Position numbers and translations under genes: made by a program. 64,000 nucleotides of DNA from JACKBK01 sp963707275. GTDB lineage: Bacteria; Chloroflexota; Anaerolineae; JAAEKA01. The notes beneath the pieces were generated by a model. The model was not told where the DNA came from, ran no database searches, and saw only the letters and a list, made by a program, of their open reading frames with translations. Shown here piece by piece: positions 8,401 to 16,253 of the stretch (the first letter of the stretch is position 1; each line of letters starts with the position of its first letter). The stretch is from assembly GCA_963707275.1 (NCBI GenBank), contig CAVPPH010000002.1:62001-126000 (forward strand). Reading direction: 5' to 3'.

Positions 8401-10366
8401 TGTTTTCCTCGGAATCGGTTGGATTGACTTGGTACGGTACGTCCATGATCACGACGCCGGGCACGGAGCGGAAGGCGAAGCGCAGGGTCAGGGCCGCCTG
8501 CGTGTGCATCAGGTTTTGCCAGCGGCGCGCCGGCACAAACTCCGGAACGACGACGGTGATGGTCTCGTTGGGCTGGCGGTTTCTTGCCAACTCGGCGATG
8601 TAATCCATCAGCGGCTCGTGCAGCAGGCGATAGGGCGAGTCGAGGACTACCAGCCGCACGCCATCGCCCCAGATTTCCCATTTTTCTTCGATGCGCGCAA
8701 CTTGTTCCGGATCCACGGAGACATGTACGGCAGTCACGTCATTGGACAGCGAGCGGGCAAAGCGCAGTGCCTGCACGGTACCCTGGTGCACGCCGCTGAC
8801 AGGCAGGATGACCCGTTTGCGTGCGATGACCGGCGGCGCGCCGTAGGTCTCCAGCGAGAGCTGGCCGGCGAGCTGTTTGTAGTAGCTGTGTACTTTGGCC
8901 AGCATCAGCACCAGCAGCGGGATCAACACCAGCACCACCCAGGCGCCGTCCGAGAACTTGGTGACGACAAAGATCAACATCACAATGGCGGTGCAGAGGG
9001 CGCCAAATCCGTTGATGATCATCTTGATCCGCCAGCGCGGGTCATGGTGCAGTGTCGATCCGCGCTCGACGCGCTTTTCATCGGGCTGTAGCTGTCCTAT
9101 CTTGCGCCAGCGCAGCGCCATGCCGCTCTGCGAGAGCGTGAAGGACAGGAAGACGCCGATGGCGTACAACGGTATCAGCGAGGTAACGCTGGCATTGAAG
9201 ACGATAATGAGCAGGCAAGCGATGGCTGTCAGTGCAACGATTCCGCGCGAGAACACTAGCCGGCTGCCGCGGAAGGCCATGTAGCGTGGCAGAAACCCAT
9301 CGGCCGCCAACAAGGCACTCAAACGGGGGAAGTCGGCAAAGGATGTGTTGCAGGCCATGATCAGGATGACGGTCGTGCCCGCGATCACGGCCAGGTAAAG
9401 AATATTGGTCCCGTCGAAGATCGTTCGCGCCAGTTGCGAAATCACCGTTTCGATCTCTGAAGGAACCGCACCGATCTGAACTGTCAGAAACGAGATGCCC
9501 AGAAAAAGCGTGCCCAGAATGGCCGACATCCAGATCAGGGTGACGCCAGCGTTGCGGCTGCGCGGTTCCTTGAAGGCGGTGATGCCGTTGGAGATGGCCT
9601 CGACGCCGGTCAGTGCCGCCGTGCCGCTGGCAAACGCGTGCAGGATCAGAAACAGGCTGATCGACTTCATGGCCTCGATGTCAGCGATCGGCGGCGCGTT
9701 GGTCACGCTTCCCAGCGTCCCGGTGGCGTAGCGAACGAAGCCGACGCCGACGGTGATGAACATCACGACGATGAAGTAGTAGGTTGGAATCGCGAACGCA
9801 GTGCCCGACTCCTTGACGCCGCGCAGGTTGATCAGCATGACCAGCAGCACCAGGCTGACGGCCAGCACCACGCGATAGGGATAAAGTCCCGGAAACGCTG
9901 ACGTGATCTGCGCCACGCCGGCGGACATCGACACGGAAACCGTCAGGATGTAGTCGGTCAGCAGCGCCGCACCGGCGATCTGGGCCGACAGGTCGCCCAG
10001 GTTGTCGCGCGACACGATATAGGCGCCACCGCCGCTGGGGTATGCGTGGATCGTCTGTTCATACGAGATCGTCACGATGATCAGCAGCGCCACGATGGCG
10101 ATGGAGATGGGGAAGGCCAGCGCAAACGCCCCGATGCCGGCCGCGGCCAGGATGACCAGGATTTCCTGGGTCGCGTAGGCAGTGGAGGACAGAGCGTCGG
10201 AGGCAAAGACGGCCAGCCCGACGCGCTTGCCAATCGTCTGATGGGGCGCGTCGGCTGTGGCCAGGGGACGGCCCAGTAGCCAGGTGCGCCAGGTCCGCGG
10301 TGGCGTATAGGTTGCGGGACGGTGCAGGACTGTCGTCCTGCGTTCCTCGTCGATCATCGTCGGCAT
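8393..10366 (-). CDS. KimA-like APC-superfamily potassium transporter
   Basis: 657 residues from the ATG at 10366, which has AAGGAG 12 bp upstream; a longer in-frame start at 10465 lacks one. About 12 membrane segments carry APC-family hallmarks (FASDALSSTAYATQEI, YPSGGGAYIVSRDNLG). A C-terminal cytoplasmic universal-stress-like domain of about 150 residues begins RKRVILPVSGVHQGT. This layout matches KimA/YdaO, a K+/H+ symporter controlled by c-di-AMP. Generic amino-acid permease is the usual alternative label. The downstream genes encode two RCK proteins, which supports K+ as the substrate. A promoter is seen at 10502-10530. Confidence 0.85.
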   Translation of the reverse strand: MPTMIDEERRTTVLHRPATYTPPRTWRTWLLGRPLATADAPHQTIGKRVGLAVFASDALSSTAYATQEILVILAAAGIGAFALAFPISIAIVALLIIVTISYEQTIHAYPSGGGAYIVSRDNLGDLSAQIAGAALLTDYILTVSVSMSAGVAQITSAFPGLYPYRVVLAVSLVLLVMLINLRGVKESGTAFAIPTYYFIVVMFITVGVGFVRYATGTLGSVTNAPPIADIEAMKSISLFLILHAFASGTAALTGVEAISNGITAFKEPRSRNAGVTLIWMSAILGTLFLGISFLTVQIGAVPSEIETVISQLARTIFDGTNILYLAVIAGTTVILIMACNTSFADFPRLSALLAADGFLPRYMAFRGSRLVFSRGIVALTAIACLLIIVFNASVTSLIPLYAIGVFLSFTLSQSGMALRWRKIGQLQPDEKRVERGSTLHHDPRWRIKMIINGFGALCTAIVMLIFVVTKFSDGAWVVLVLIPLLVLMLAKVHSYYKQLAGQLSLETYGAPPVIARKRVILPVSGVHQGTVQALRFARSLSNDVTAVHVSVDPEQVARIEEKWEIWGDGVRLVVLDSPYRLLHEPLMDYIAELARNRQPNETITVVVPEFVPARRWQNLMHTQAALTLRFAFRSVPGVVIMDVPYQVNPTDSEENNV

Positions 10367-10501
10367 ATTGCCTGCTTGCTCCTTAAGAGACACAAACGAG
10401 AATCGATTCCCGGTGCCGTCGGTGTCCAGCCAGTTGTGACGGGTATCAATCCTCGAATCGGCCACAGCGTGAAATGGATATCAGAATGTGGTATGTCTTC
10501 G

Positions 10502-10530
10502 CGTATACTCCCAAAGCAGCAAATACGCAA
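10502..10530 (-). promoter_or_regulatory. Promoter of the kimA-like/trkA operon
   Basis: Minus strand TTGCGT, 17 bp, TATACG. The predicted transcription start is near 10495, giving a leader of about 130 nt. KimA genes elsewhere can be preceded by a ydaO (c-di-AMP) riboswitch. I could not recognise its conserved core here, but the leader is long enough to deserve folding. Confidence 0.5.
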
Positions 10531-10581
10531 ACCGCATCGTAGGGCAATTCAGTACATCGTGAACCAAATAACTGGCTATGT

Positions 10582-10652
10582 CATTGCGAGGGTCGCCGAA
10601 GCAATCCCTCCGGTGGTTCAGAGGGATTGCTTCGCCGCAGCGGCTCGCAAGG
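10582..10652. repeat. Dispersed imperfect inverted repeat
   Basis: The arms are of the CATTGCGAGGGTCGCCGAAG...CTTCGCCGCAGCGGCTCGCAA type, with GCAATCCCTC/GAGGGATTGC as the perfect inner stem and a 10-nt loop. The sequence resembles a widespread intergenic palindrome built from TTGCGAG and GAAGCAATC. It lies in the 450-bp gap between the divergent kimA-like gene and metG. Confidence 0.65.
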
Positions 10653-10706
10653 ACTTATCAGAACTTAGTTTACGCTGTATTAGGCTCAGGCTGACTGCCG
10701 TCGCGC

Positions 10707-10734
10707 TTGACCTTTCGTTGGGAATGGCTACACT
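10707..10734 (+). promoter_or_regulatory. Promoter for metG
   Basis: TTGACC, 16 bp, TACACT. About 40 bp downstream, between 10775 and 10804, the 15-bp sequence GTTGTTTCGCACACC occurs twice in direct tandem, within the predicted leader. Confidence 0.5.
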
Positions 10735-10817
10735 TTGGGTATCGACCGGCTATGCCCGGCTCCGAAGATCTCAGTTGTTTCGCACACCGTTGTTTCGCAC
10801 ACCCAGGTACAGTTCTT

Positions 10818-12599
10818 ATGATCAAAAAGATACACGTCTGCGTCGCCTGGCCCTATGCGGCCGGCGATCGCCACATTGGCCATCTGGCCGGCGCCTATCT
10901 GCCGCCCGACATCTTTGCCCGCTATCATCGACTGGCCGGCAACGAGGTGTTGATGGTGTCCGGTTCTGACACGCACGGCACTCCCATCACTGTGCGCGCC
11001 GAGCAGGATGGCGTCAGCCCGGCCGCGGTGGTCGAGCACTACCACGGCAGGTTTGTCGAAGGTTTTCTGCGCTTCGGGCTGACCTTCGACCTTTACACGC
11101 ACACGGACACGCAGACCCATTGGGACGTGACCCACGACCTTTTCCTGCGGCACCTGGCGCGCGACTACATCTACCGGGCGGTGCAGCAGCAGCTTTATTC
11201 CATCGACGACGACCGCTGGCTCCCGGACCGCTACGTCGAGGGAACCTGCCCGTTCTGCAAGTTCGAAAGCGCGCGCGGCGACCAGTGTGACAACTGCGGG
11301 CGCACCTACGACGCCGTCGAGTTGGCCAGCCCGCGCAGCAAGATCAGCGGCAGCACCAACATCGAGGCGCGCCCTACCGAGCACTTCTTCCTCGACCTGG
11401 GCAAGGCGACTGGTTTTTTGATTGAGTGGCTCAACGCCCCTGACAAGGCCGATTGGCGGCCTAACGTGATCAACTTCGCGCGCACACAGGCTGAAAGCCG
11501 CGAGCTGCGCGGCCGGCCCATCACCCGCGATCTGGATTGGGGCATCACGATCCCCGTGGCCGGTTACGCCGACAAGCGTATCTATGTCTGGTACGACGCC
11601 GTGATCGGTTACTTGTCGGCGACCAAGGAGTGGGCCGCGCTGACCGGCGCGCCCGACGCGTGGCGCGAGTGGTGGCGCGAGGGCGATCCCGGCGCAGAGT
11701 CTTTCTACTTCATCGGCAAGGACAACATCCCCTTCCACGCGATCATCTGGCCGGCCATGCTGCACGGCTACGGGCCGGTGGAGGGTGAGGACTGGTGGCT
11801 GAAGCAGCCGACCGATGTACCGGCCAACGAGTACCTGACGCTGGGCGATTTCAAGTTCAGCAGCAGCTTCGGCAACGTCATCAGCATCAACGAAGCGGCC
11901 GAGCGCTACCAGGTCGACGCCTGGCGCTACGCCCTGACCGCGATGGCGCCGGAGACGCAGGACAGCGAGTTTACCTGGCAGGAGTTCGTGCGCCGGGTTA
12001 ACACTGAGCTGGTTGCCAACTGGGGCAATCTGGTCAATCGGGTGCTGGGTTTCGCCTACAAGCGTTTCGAGGGCCGCGTGCCGCAGCCGGGCAACCTGGA
12101 CGAGATCGATATCACCCTGCTGGAGACGGTGCGCGGCGGCTTCGAGTCGGTCGGCGCGTTCTACGAGGCGCGCAAGTTCAAGGCTGCGCTGGACGCGGCG
12201 CTGCGGCTGAGCCAGGAGGTCAACCGCTACGTCAACGACAAGGCGCCCTGGCAGCAGATAAAGACCGATCCGGCGGCGGCCGCGACGACGGTCTATACCT
12301 GTCTGCAAGCCATCGACTGGCTCAAATTGCTGTTTGCGCCGGTGCTGCCTCTCAGCGCGCAGGAAATCCACGAATATCTGGGCCACGACGGCCAGCTTTT
12401 TGGACGCCAGTACACCGAGGTGGTCCGCGACGCGCGCGGCGAACACCTGACGCTGCGCTACGACGGCAACGGCGCGACCGGCAACTGGCAGGCTGGCAAG
12501 CTGTCGCCCGGCCAGTCGCTGCGCGAGCCCAAGGCATTGTTTATCAAGCTGGATGAGGGGGTTGTGGAAGAGGAACTGGTGCGCATGGGCGCCCACTAA
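10818..12599 (+). CDS. metG: Methionyl-tRNA synthetase
   Basis: 593 residues, intact. The class I signature HIGH is at residues 19-22 and a KMSKS variant reads FKFSSSFGN. The zinc-binding connective region has CPFCKF...CDNC. An anticodon-binding helical domain makes up the C-terminal 200 residues. There is no C-terminal tRNA-binding (Arc1p-like) extension, so this is the short form. It charges tRNA-Met with methionine in the cytoplasm. The start at 10818 is chosen by homology ([22 protein letters not shown]); in-frame codons upstream lack conservation. It is a single-gene unit closed by the terminator at 12632. Confidence 0.96.
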   Translation: MIKKIHVCVAWPYAAGDRHIGHLAGAYLPPDIFARYHRLAGNEVLMVSGSDTHGTPITVRAEQDGVSPAAVVEHYHGRFVEGFLRFGLTFDLYTHTDTQTHWDVTHDLFLRHLARDYIYRAVQQQLYSIDDDRWLPDRYVEGTCPFCKFESARGDQCDNCGRTYDAVELASPRSKISGSTNIEARPTEHFFLDLGKATGFLIEWLNAPDKADWRPNVINFARTQAESRELRGRPITRDLDWGITIPVAGYADKRIYVWYDAVIGYLSATKEWAALTGAPDAWREWWREGDPGAESFYFIGKDNIPFHAIIWPAMLHGYGPVEGEDWWLKQPTDVPANEYLTLGDFKFSSSFGNVISINEAAERYQVDAWRYALTAMAPETQDSEFTWQEFVRRVNTELVANWGNLVNRVLGFAYKRFEGRVPQPGNLDEIDITLLETVRGGFESVGAFYEARKFKAALDAALRLSQEVNRYVNDKAPWQQIKTDPAAAATTVYTCLQAIDWLKLLFAPVLPLSAQEIHEYLGHDGQLFGRQYTEVVRDARGEHLTLRYDGNGATGNWQAGKLSPGQSLREPKALFIKLDEGVVEEELVRMGAH

Positions 12600-12631
12600 C
12601 TGCTGCGCGGCGCAGCGGTCAGTATGAAACG

Positions 12632-12668
12632 AACGAGGGTTGTCTCGGAAGAGACAACCCTCGTTTTA
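12632..12668. terminator. Bidirectional intrinsic terminator
   Basis: A perfect 15-bp stem (AACGAGGGTTGTCTC) with a GGAA loop, followed by TTTA, placed between the convergent metG and EamA-like genes. Confidence 0.85.
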
Positions 12669-12705
12669 GAGTCAGTGAGATTCCGCGTGGTCAGAGGAAT
12701 TGGCG

Positions 12706-13098
12706 CTACTGGACGGTGTTGGTGCTCTTGGCAACCAGCAGAATGCCGCCGATGATGACGAGGATTCCCAGCCAACGCAGCGGCGGCACGCTCTCGCCCA
12801 GGAAGAAACGAGCGACCAGCGTTACCAACACGAAGTTCAGCGCCAGGAACGGGTAGGCCACGCTCAGGTCCAGCCGCGACAGCACCGCTATCCACGCCAG
12901 CGCGCCGATGGCATAGAAGCAGAGGCCCAGTACCACCAGCGGCGAATGCAAGATCAGATTGACGATCGCCAGTAAGCCGGTGGCGGTCGCTGCGACGCCA
13001 GGCTTGCTGACGCCCAGCTTGATAGCCGTCTGTCCTGCCACACCGGCGATGGTTGAGAGCAGGATGAGGCCCAGGGAGGAAGCGAGTTGGTTGTTCAT
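12706..13098 (-). CDS. EamA/ArnE-like four-helix membrane transporter
   Basis: 130 residues with four hydrophobic segments and the half-EamA pattern (GLCFYAIGALAWIAVLSR, then SVAYPFLALNFVLVTL and a C-terminal LGILVIIGGILLVA). Length and pattern fit the small multidrug resistance/ArnE-ArnF type, which flips undecaprenyl-linked sugars. Since the minus-strand genes upstream belong to polysaccharide synthesis, a lipid-linked sugar flippase is the best guess, by context only. Confidence 0.75.
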   Translation of the reverse strand: MNNQLASSLGLILLSTIAGVAGQTAIKLGVSKPGVAATATGLLAIVNLILHSPLVVLGLCFYAIGALAWIAVLSRLDLSVAYPFLALNFVLVTLVARFFLGESVPPLRWLGILVIIGGILLVAKSTNTVQ

Positions 13099-13190
13099 GA
13101 GAATGGGTGAGGGGACGAGTGGGTGAGGAGGTGAGACGGTGATTCGGAACCATCCCGTAGGGACAAGGCGACAGGGTGAGGGGGTGACAA
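13099..13190. repeat. Octad-periodic degenerate tandem repeat
   Basis: The sequence reads in 8-bp steps (GAGAATGG GTGAGGGG, ACGAGTGG GTGAGGAG, then GCGACAGG GTGAGGGG). A pyrimidine tract built of TTCC and TTTCCC units follows to about 13265. It fills the spacer between the sulfotransferase and EamA-like genes. Confidence 0.65.
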
Positions 13191-13271
13191 GATGATTTCT
13201 GACCTCTGACCTGGTTTCCTTCCTTTCCCTTCCTTCTTTCCCTTCCGACCCTTTCCTTCCTTTCCTCTCTG

Positions 13272-13880
13272 CTACGCCCGGTTGCGGTACAGGTTTGGAT
13301 CGACGACGGTGGCCATCTTCTGCTCGTCCAGCCGGCCGCCGAGGAACTGGTTGACCTGGCGGGCGAACGGTTCCGGTGACGCCAGCATTTCATTGTAGTC
13401 TACGTAGAGCACCGAGAAATTGGACTGCGCGCGCATCCACGTCTCGACCTTCTGCAAGTGTTTGTTGAACAGGCGGGTCAGGTCTTCGTCGCTTACCCGG
13501 TCGGTAGGCTCGCCGCGCCGCTCCAGCATCTTCTTCTGCGACGCCAGGATCTCGTCCATATTGCGGCGCATGAAGACAACCTTGTATTCGTAGTCGGGTG
13601 GCAGGTGCTCCAGCAGCGCGGAGATGACCTTGACGACCTTGCCCTGCGCGTTGGCCACCCAACTGGTGTCGCCCTTGTCCATCTGTTTGACGCGCTCCAA
13701 CTCGTAGTAGCCCTTGGGGTTGTCCTCATCCGCTTCACGCAGTTCGTCGGTGACCGGGGTCAGGCCACCGGCCTCCAACGCCTTCATCATCATCGACGTG
13801 CCAGACCGCGGCAGGCCGGAGACGACGACTACCGCGTTGCTATTCGAAGTTCGGGACAATCGGGATAGTAATTTGACCAT
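13272..13880 (-). CDS. Sulfotransferase-family protein
   Basis: 202 residues from the ATG at 13880; the longer open frame to 13970 overlaps hicB and is less likely. The 5'-phosphosulfate-binding loop of PAPS-dependent sulfotransferases is clear (VVSGLPRSGTSMMMKAL, residues 17-33). The later VVFMRRNMDEILASQ corresponds to the 3'-phosphate region. Such enzymes transfer sulfate from PAPS to carbohydrates or proteins. Its place in a polysaccharide block suggests sulfation of an extracellular glycan, which is inference. It is short for the family but complete at both ends. Confidence 0.82.
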   Translation of the reverse strand: MVKLLSRLSRTSNSNAVVVVSGLPRSGTSMMMKALEAGGLTPVTDELREADEDNPKGYYELERVKQMDKGDTSWVANAQGKVVKVISALLEHLPPDYEYKVVFMRRNMDEILASQKKMLERRGEPTDRVSDEDLTRLFNKHLQKVETWMRAQSNFSVLYVDYNEMLASPEPFARQVNQFLGGRLDEQKMATVVDPNLYRNRA

Positions 13881-13948
13881 TTCTATTGCTTTTGAACTGC
13901 AATCCTCGTGTAAATTACCGGCAACTCGTCCGGTCTGTCCAAATGAGC

Positions 13949-14170
13949 CTACGCAGGCACTGCCGCCCATTCCGGCGCTGGAACATCCACCACGATCATG
14001 GTGCTGTTGGGTTCGAACGGCACTTCCAGGGCCAGCATGTCCGCGGCTCCGATACGCAGGGACTCGACAACTTCCTCACGCGTTTTTTCTTGAGCATTCA
14101 CGCCAGGCAGGTCCAATAGCCAACCAATCCACCACCCATCGCTCTGCTTAACGACCGCTCGGTATTGCAT
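13949..14170 (-). CDS. hicB: HicB-type antitoxin
   Basis: 73 residues with the partial RNase H fold typical of HicB (YRAVVKQSDGWWIGWLLDLPGVNAQ). It is shorter than HicB proteins that carry a C-terminal ribbon-helix-helix or HTH domain; here no DNA-binding tail is seen. It starts 4 bp after hicA, in the normal toxin-antitoxin order. It should neutralise HicA by direct contact. Confidence 0.85.
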   Translation of the reverse strand: MQYRAVVKQSDGWWIGWLLDLPGVNAQEKTREEVVESLRIGAADMLALEVPFEPNSTMIVVDVPAPEWAAVPA

Positions 14171-14174
14171 GATG

Positions 14175-14357
14175 CTACCTCACAAATGGTATGTCGAGAT
14201 CTTTGCAGATCTTGCGTGCCAATTGATCGACAATCTCAACATGACGCGGGATCTGTGTCTTCAAGTCGCCGCGCTGATAGATGCTGTGCATGCCGCCCTC
14301 ACGAACCAAATACGCGTTGTGTTTCTTCAGGTGCTTGATCAGTAGGGTTCGTTTCAT
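14175..14357 (-). CDS. hicA: HicA-type mRNA interferase toxin
   Basis: 60 residues, the standard length, with a dsRBD-like fold. The catalytic His lies in REGGMHSIYQ, and the following IPRH matches the HicA pattern of a second conserved His. HicA cleaves mRNA independently of translation when HicB is lost. The pair has its own promoter (14436-14464) and sits between the O-antigen ligase-like and sulfotransferase genes, on the same strand. Confidence 0.85.
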   Translation of the reverse strand: MKRTLLIKHLKKHNAYLVREGGMHSIYQRGDLKTQIPRHVEIVDQLARKICKDLDIPFVR

Positions 14358-14435
14358 CAGATATTATGCCGCTACAGCGAAAGCAGAATCGGCAGCTTCT
14401 GTTCACTCATCTGTAATTCTGACGAGGGCAGCCCT

Positions 14436-14464
14436 ATTGTAACCACCTTCTATGGTCTTCACAA
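14436..14464 (-). promoter_or_regulatory. Promoter for hicAB
   Basis: Minus strand TTGTGA, 17 bp, TACAAT. The leader to the hicA ATG is about 70 nt. It lies just downstream of the hairpin that follows the O-antigen ligase-like gene, so hicAB appears transcriptionally separate. Confidence 0.5.
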
Positions 14465-14476
14465 GAACGGGACTTC

Positions 14477-14561
14477 AGAGTTGGCATCTGGCGGCTCGAC
14501 GGCTCGACCAGATTATCACGTCGGAGCTGGCCTGCTGCAATGTCCGCCAGATGCCAACTCT
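14477..14561. repeat. Inverted repeat, 18-bp arms and 49-nt loop, after the ligase-like gene
   Basis: AGAGTTGGCATCTGGCGG and its exact complement. The near arm begins 6 bp past the stop of the O-antigen ligase-like gene. It shares arm length and spacing with the elements at 19436, 33305, 40027 and 54478, although its arms are not self-palindromic. Confidence 0.8.
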
Positions 14562-14567
14562 CCCGAA

Positions 14568-16244
14568 TCAGCCGCCCGTCAGTTGCTTCAGCCGGTCAGC
14601 TTTCTCCTGCTCGCCGATGTGGGTGTACCAGAAGACACGCAGGTCAAGCTGGTTGAGGCTCGTGTCCACGGTAGAAAGCAGCTCGGCCGCGCGCTCCGAT
14701 TCTCCATCGATCGCGTACAGCTCGCCCAGCAACTGACGGGTGGCCCGGTTGGAAGGCGCAACAGCATAAGACGCCTCAAGATGCGCGCGGGCGGCAGCGT
14801 AATCGCCGCGCGCCAGCTCGATCTGGGCCAGCCGGCGGTTGGCGGACGCGTTGTCGGGATTGGCTGCCAGTGCCGCCTGGTAGCGCGCGATGGCCGGTTC
14901 GAGGTCGATCTCCGGCGAGCGGCGCAGTTCGTCCTGGAGCGGCCACTCCGGCCAGGTGTAGCGGGACAGTTCGGCGCGCGTCTGCACCACCGCGCCCAGA
15001 TTAGCCTGCAATGCAGAGCGGCCAGACGGCAGGAATACGACCAACGCCAGGCTGGCGATAGCAACGATCGCTGCCACCAGCGGCCAGTCCAGCCAGCCGC
15101 GGCGAGCGCGCTTTCTACCCGGATCGATCGCCAACGCAAAGCCGATGGGCAGGAACAGAACGGGCGCCATGGAACTGGCATACAAGCCGGCGTCCACCAT
15201 GCCATGCACTATCAGCGCAGCGAGCGCGGCGCCGGCGGGCAGGCTGAACCGCCAGACCGACTTCTTGGTCCGCGTCGCGGCCAGCAGATTGGCTATCGCC
15301 GCGGCCAGCAGCCCGGTAAATGCCAGCAGCGCCACCACGCCTTGCTCGACGGCGATCTGCACGAACAGGTTGTGCATGTGCAGAATGAAGCCGACGTGAA
15401 TCAAGAGACCATAGGTCGAATACACCATCATCGTGCTGCGCAGCCCGCTGCCGGTGAAGGGGAAGTCGCTTATCAGGCCCAGGCCGTCGCGCCAGAGCGT
15501 CGCCCGGCCGATGGCGCTGTTCCCGACCTGCGTAGATCCGAGGAAACTTGCCAGGTCTGGCGTGCGCACCGCGGCGGCAAAGAATCCCAGCATCGACAGC
15601 AACACCGCCAGCGCCAGCAGGTCGAGGACGATGCGCAGGCTACGCTTGTCTTTCCAGCGACGCCGCAGTGCCAGGTAGAGGATGGCTGCAACGCCCGCAC
15701 CCACGCTGATCCAGGCGCCGCGCGATTGCGAAAGGATCAGTGCAGCCAAGCCGGCCAGCCAGGCCAGTCCCGCCACTACCAGCCCGGTCCACCATCCGTT
15801 TCTGGTTGTCCAGACGAGTCCACCCAATCCAAGAAAAAGCGTCAGTGTCAGCCCGCTGGCGGCAACATTGGCGTTGATGTCTGTCGGGAGGGCGAACGCC
15901 GGCCGCTGAGACTCTATCGCCAGCCCAATCCGCTGCAGCAGCGCGATCTCGCCGGCGCCTGCCGACCAGTTGTAGGCCAGCAGGAAGTAGATGCCGATGG
16001 CGCCGGCCAGCAGCGCGGCCCCGAGAGTCATGACGCCCAGCGCTGGTTCGCCCCAGCGCCGCCCGGTCCAGACGACAGCAGTTGCCGCCAGCAGACCTAG
16101 CGCGATCAACGCGAATGCCGGCCAGGCGCTGCTGCGATCATAGGTTGCCCAGACGCCGATCAGGCCGGTCAGGAGGAAGGCCGCGGCAAACGCCGCGGCC
16201 AGGATCAAGATTTGCGCAGAGGAACGTGATGAGGTGGTGCGCAC
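14568..16244 (-). CDS. O-antigen ligase/polymerase-like membrane protein with TPR tail
   Basis: 558 residues, intact. About ten membrane segments span residues 10-400. A Wzy/WaaL-like signature region (SQSRGAWISVGAG, then GRATLWRDGLGLISDFPFTGSGL) is followed by a periplasmic-type loop and HMHNLFVQIAVEQGVV. Residues 430-555 form TPR-like helices (AIARYQAALAANPDNASANRRLAQIEL). The family polymerises or ligates lipid-linked glycans on the outer face of the membrane; pilin glycosyl ligases look similar. It begins 9 bp after the radical SAM gene, so the two are co-transcribed. Confidence 0.8.
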   Translation of the reverse strand: MRTTSSRSSAQILILAAAFAAAFLLTGLIGVWATYDRSSAWPAFALIALGLLAATAVVWTGRRWGEPALGVMTLGAALLAGAIGIYFLLAYNWSAGAGEIALLQRIGLAIESQRPAFALPTDINANVAASGLTLTLFLGLGGLVWTTRNGWWTGLVVAGLAWLAGLAALILSQSRGAWISVGAGVAAILYLALRRRWKDKRSLRIVLDLLALAVLLSMLGFFAAAVRTPDLASFLGSTQVGNSAIGRATLWRDGLGLISDFPFTGSGLRSTMMVYSTYGLLIHVGFILHMHNLFVQIAVEQGVVALLAFTGLLAAAIANLLAATRTKKSVWRFSLPAGAALAALIVHGMVDAGLYASSMAPVLFLPIGFALAIDPGRKRARRGWLDWPLVAAIVAIASLALVVFLPSGRSALQANLGAVVQTRAELSRYTWPEWPLQDELRRSPEIDLEPAIARYQAALAANPDNASANRRLAQIELARGDYAAARAHLEASYAVAPSNRATRQLLGELYAIDGESERAAELLSTVDTSLNQLDLRVFWYTHIGEQEKADRLKQLTGG

Positions 16245-16253
16245 GTCGCCGGT

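Noticed and set aside
10367..10501. ydaO-type c-di-AMP riboswitch before the kimA-like gene
   Set aside because: The long leader is suggestive, but I could not find the conserved core by eye.
10728..12596. Minus-strand open frame of 622 codons
   Set aside because: It is the exact antisense shadow of metG, caused by high G+C at third codon positions.
14481..16100. Plus-strand open frame of 539 codons
   Set aside because: Antisense to the O-antigen ligase-like gene with its membrane segments and TPR tail.
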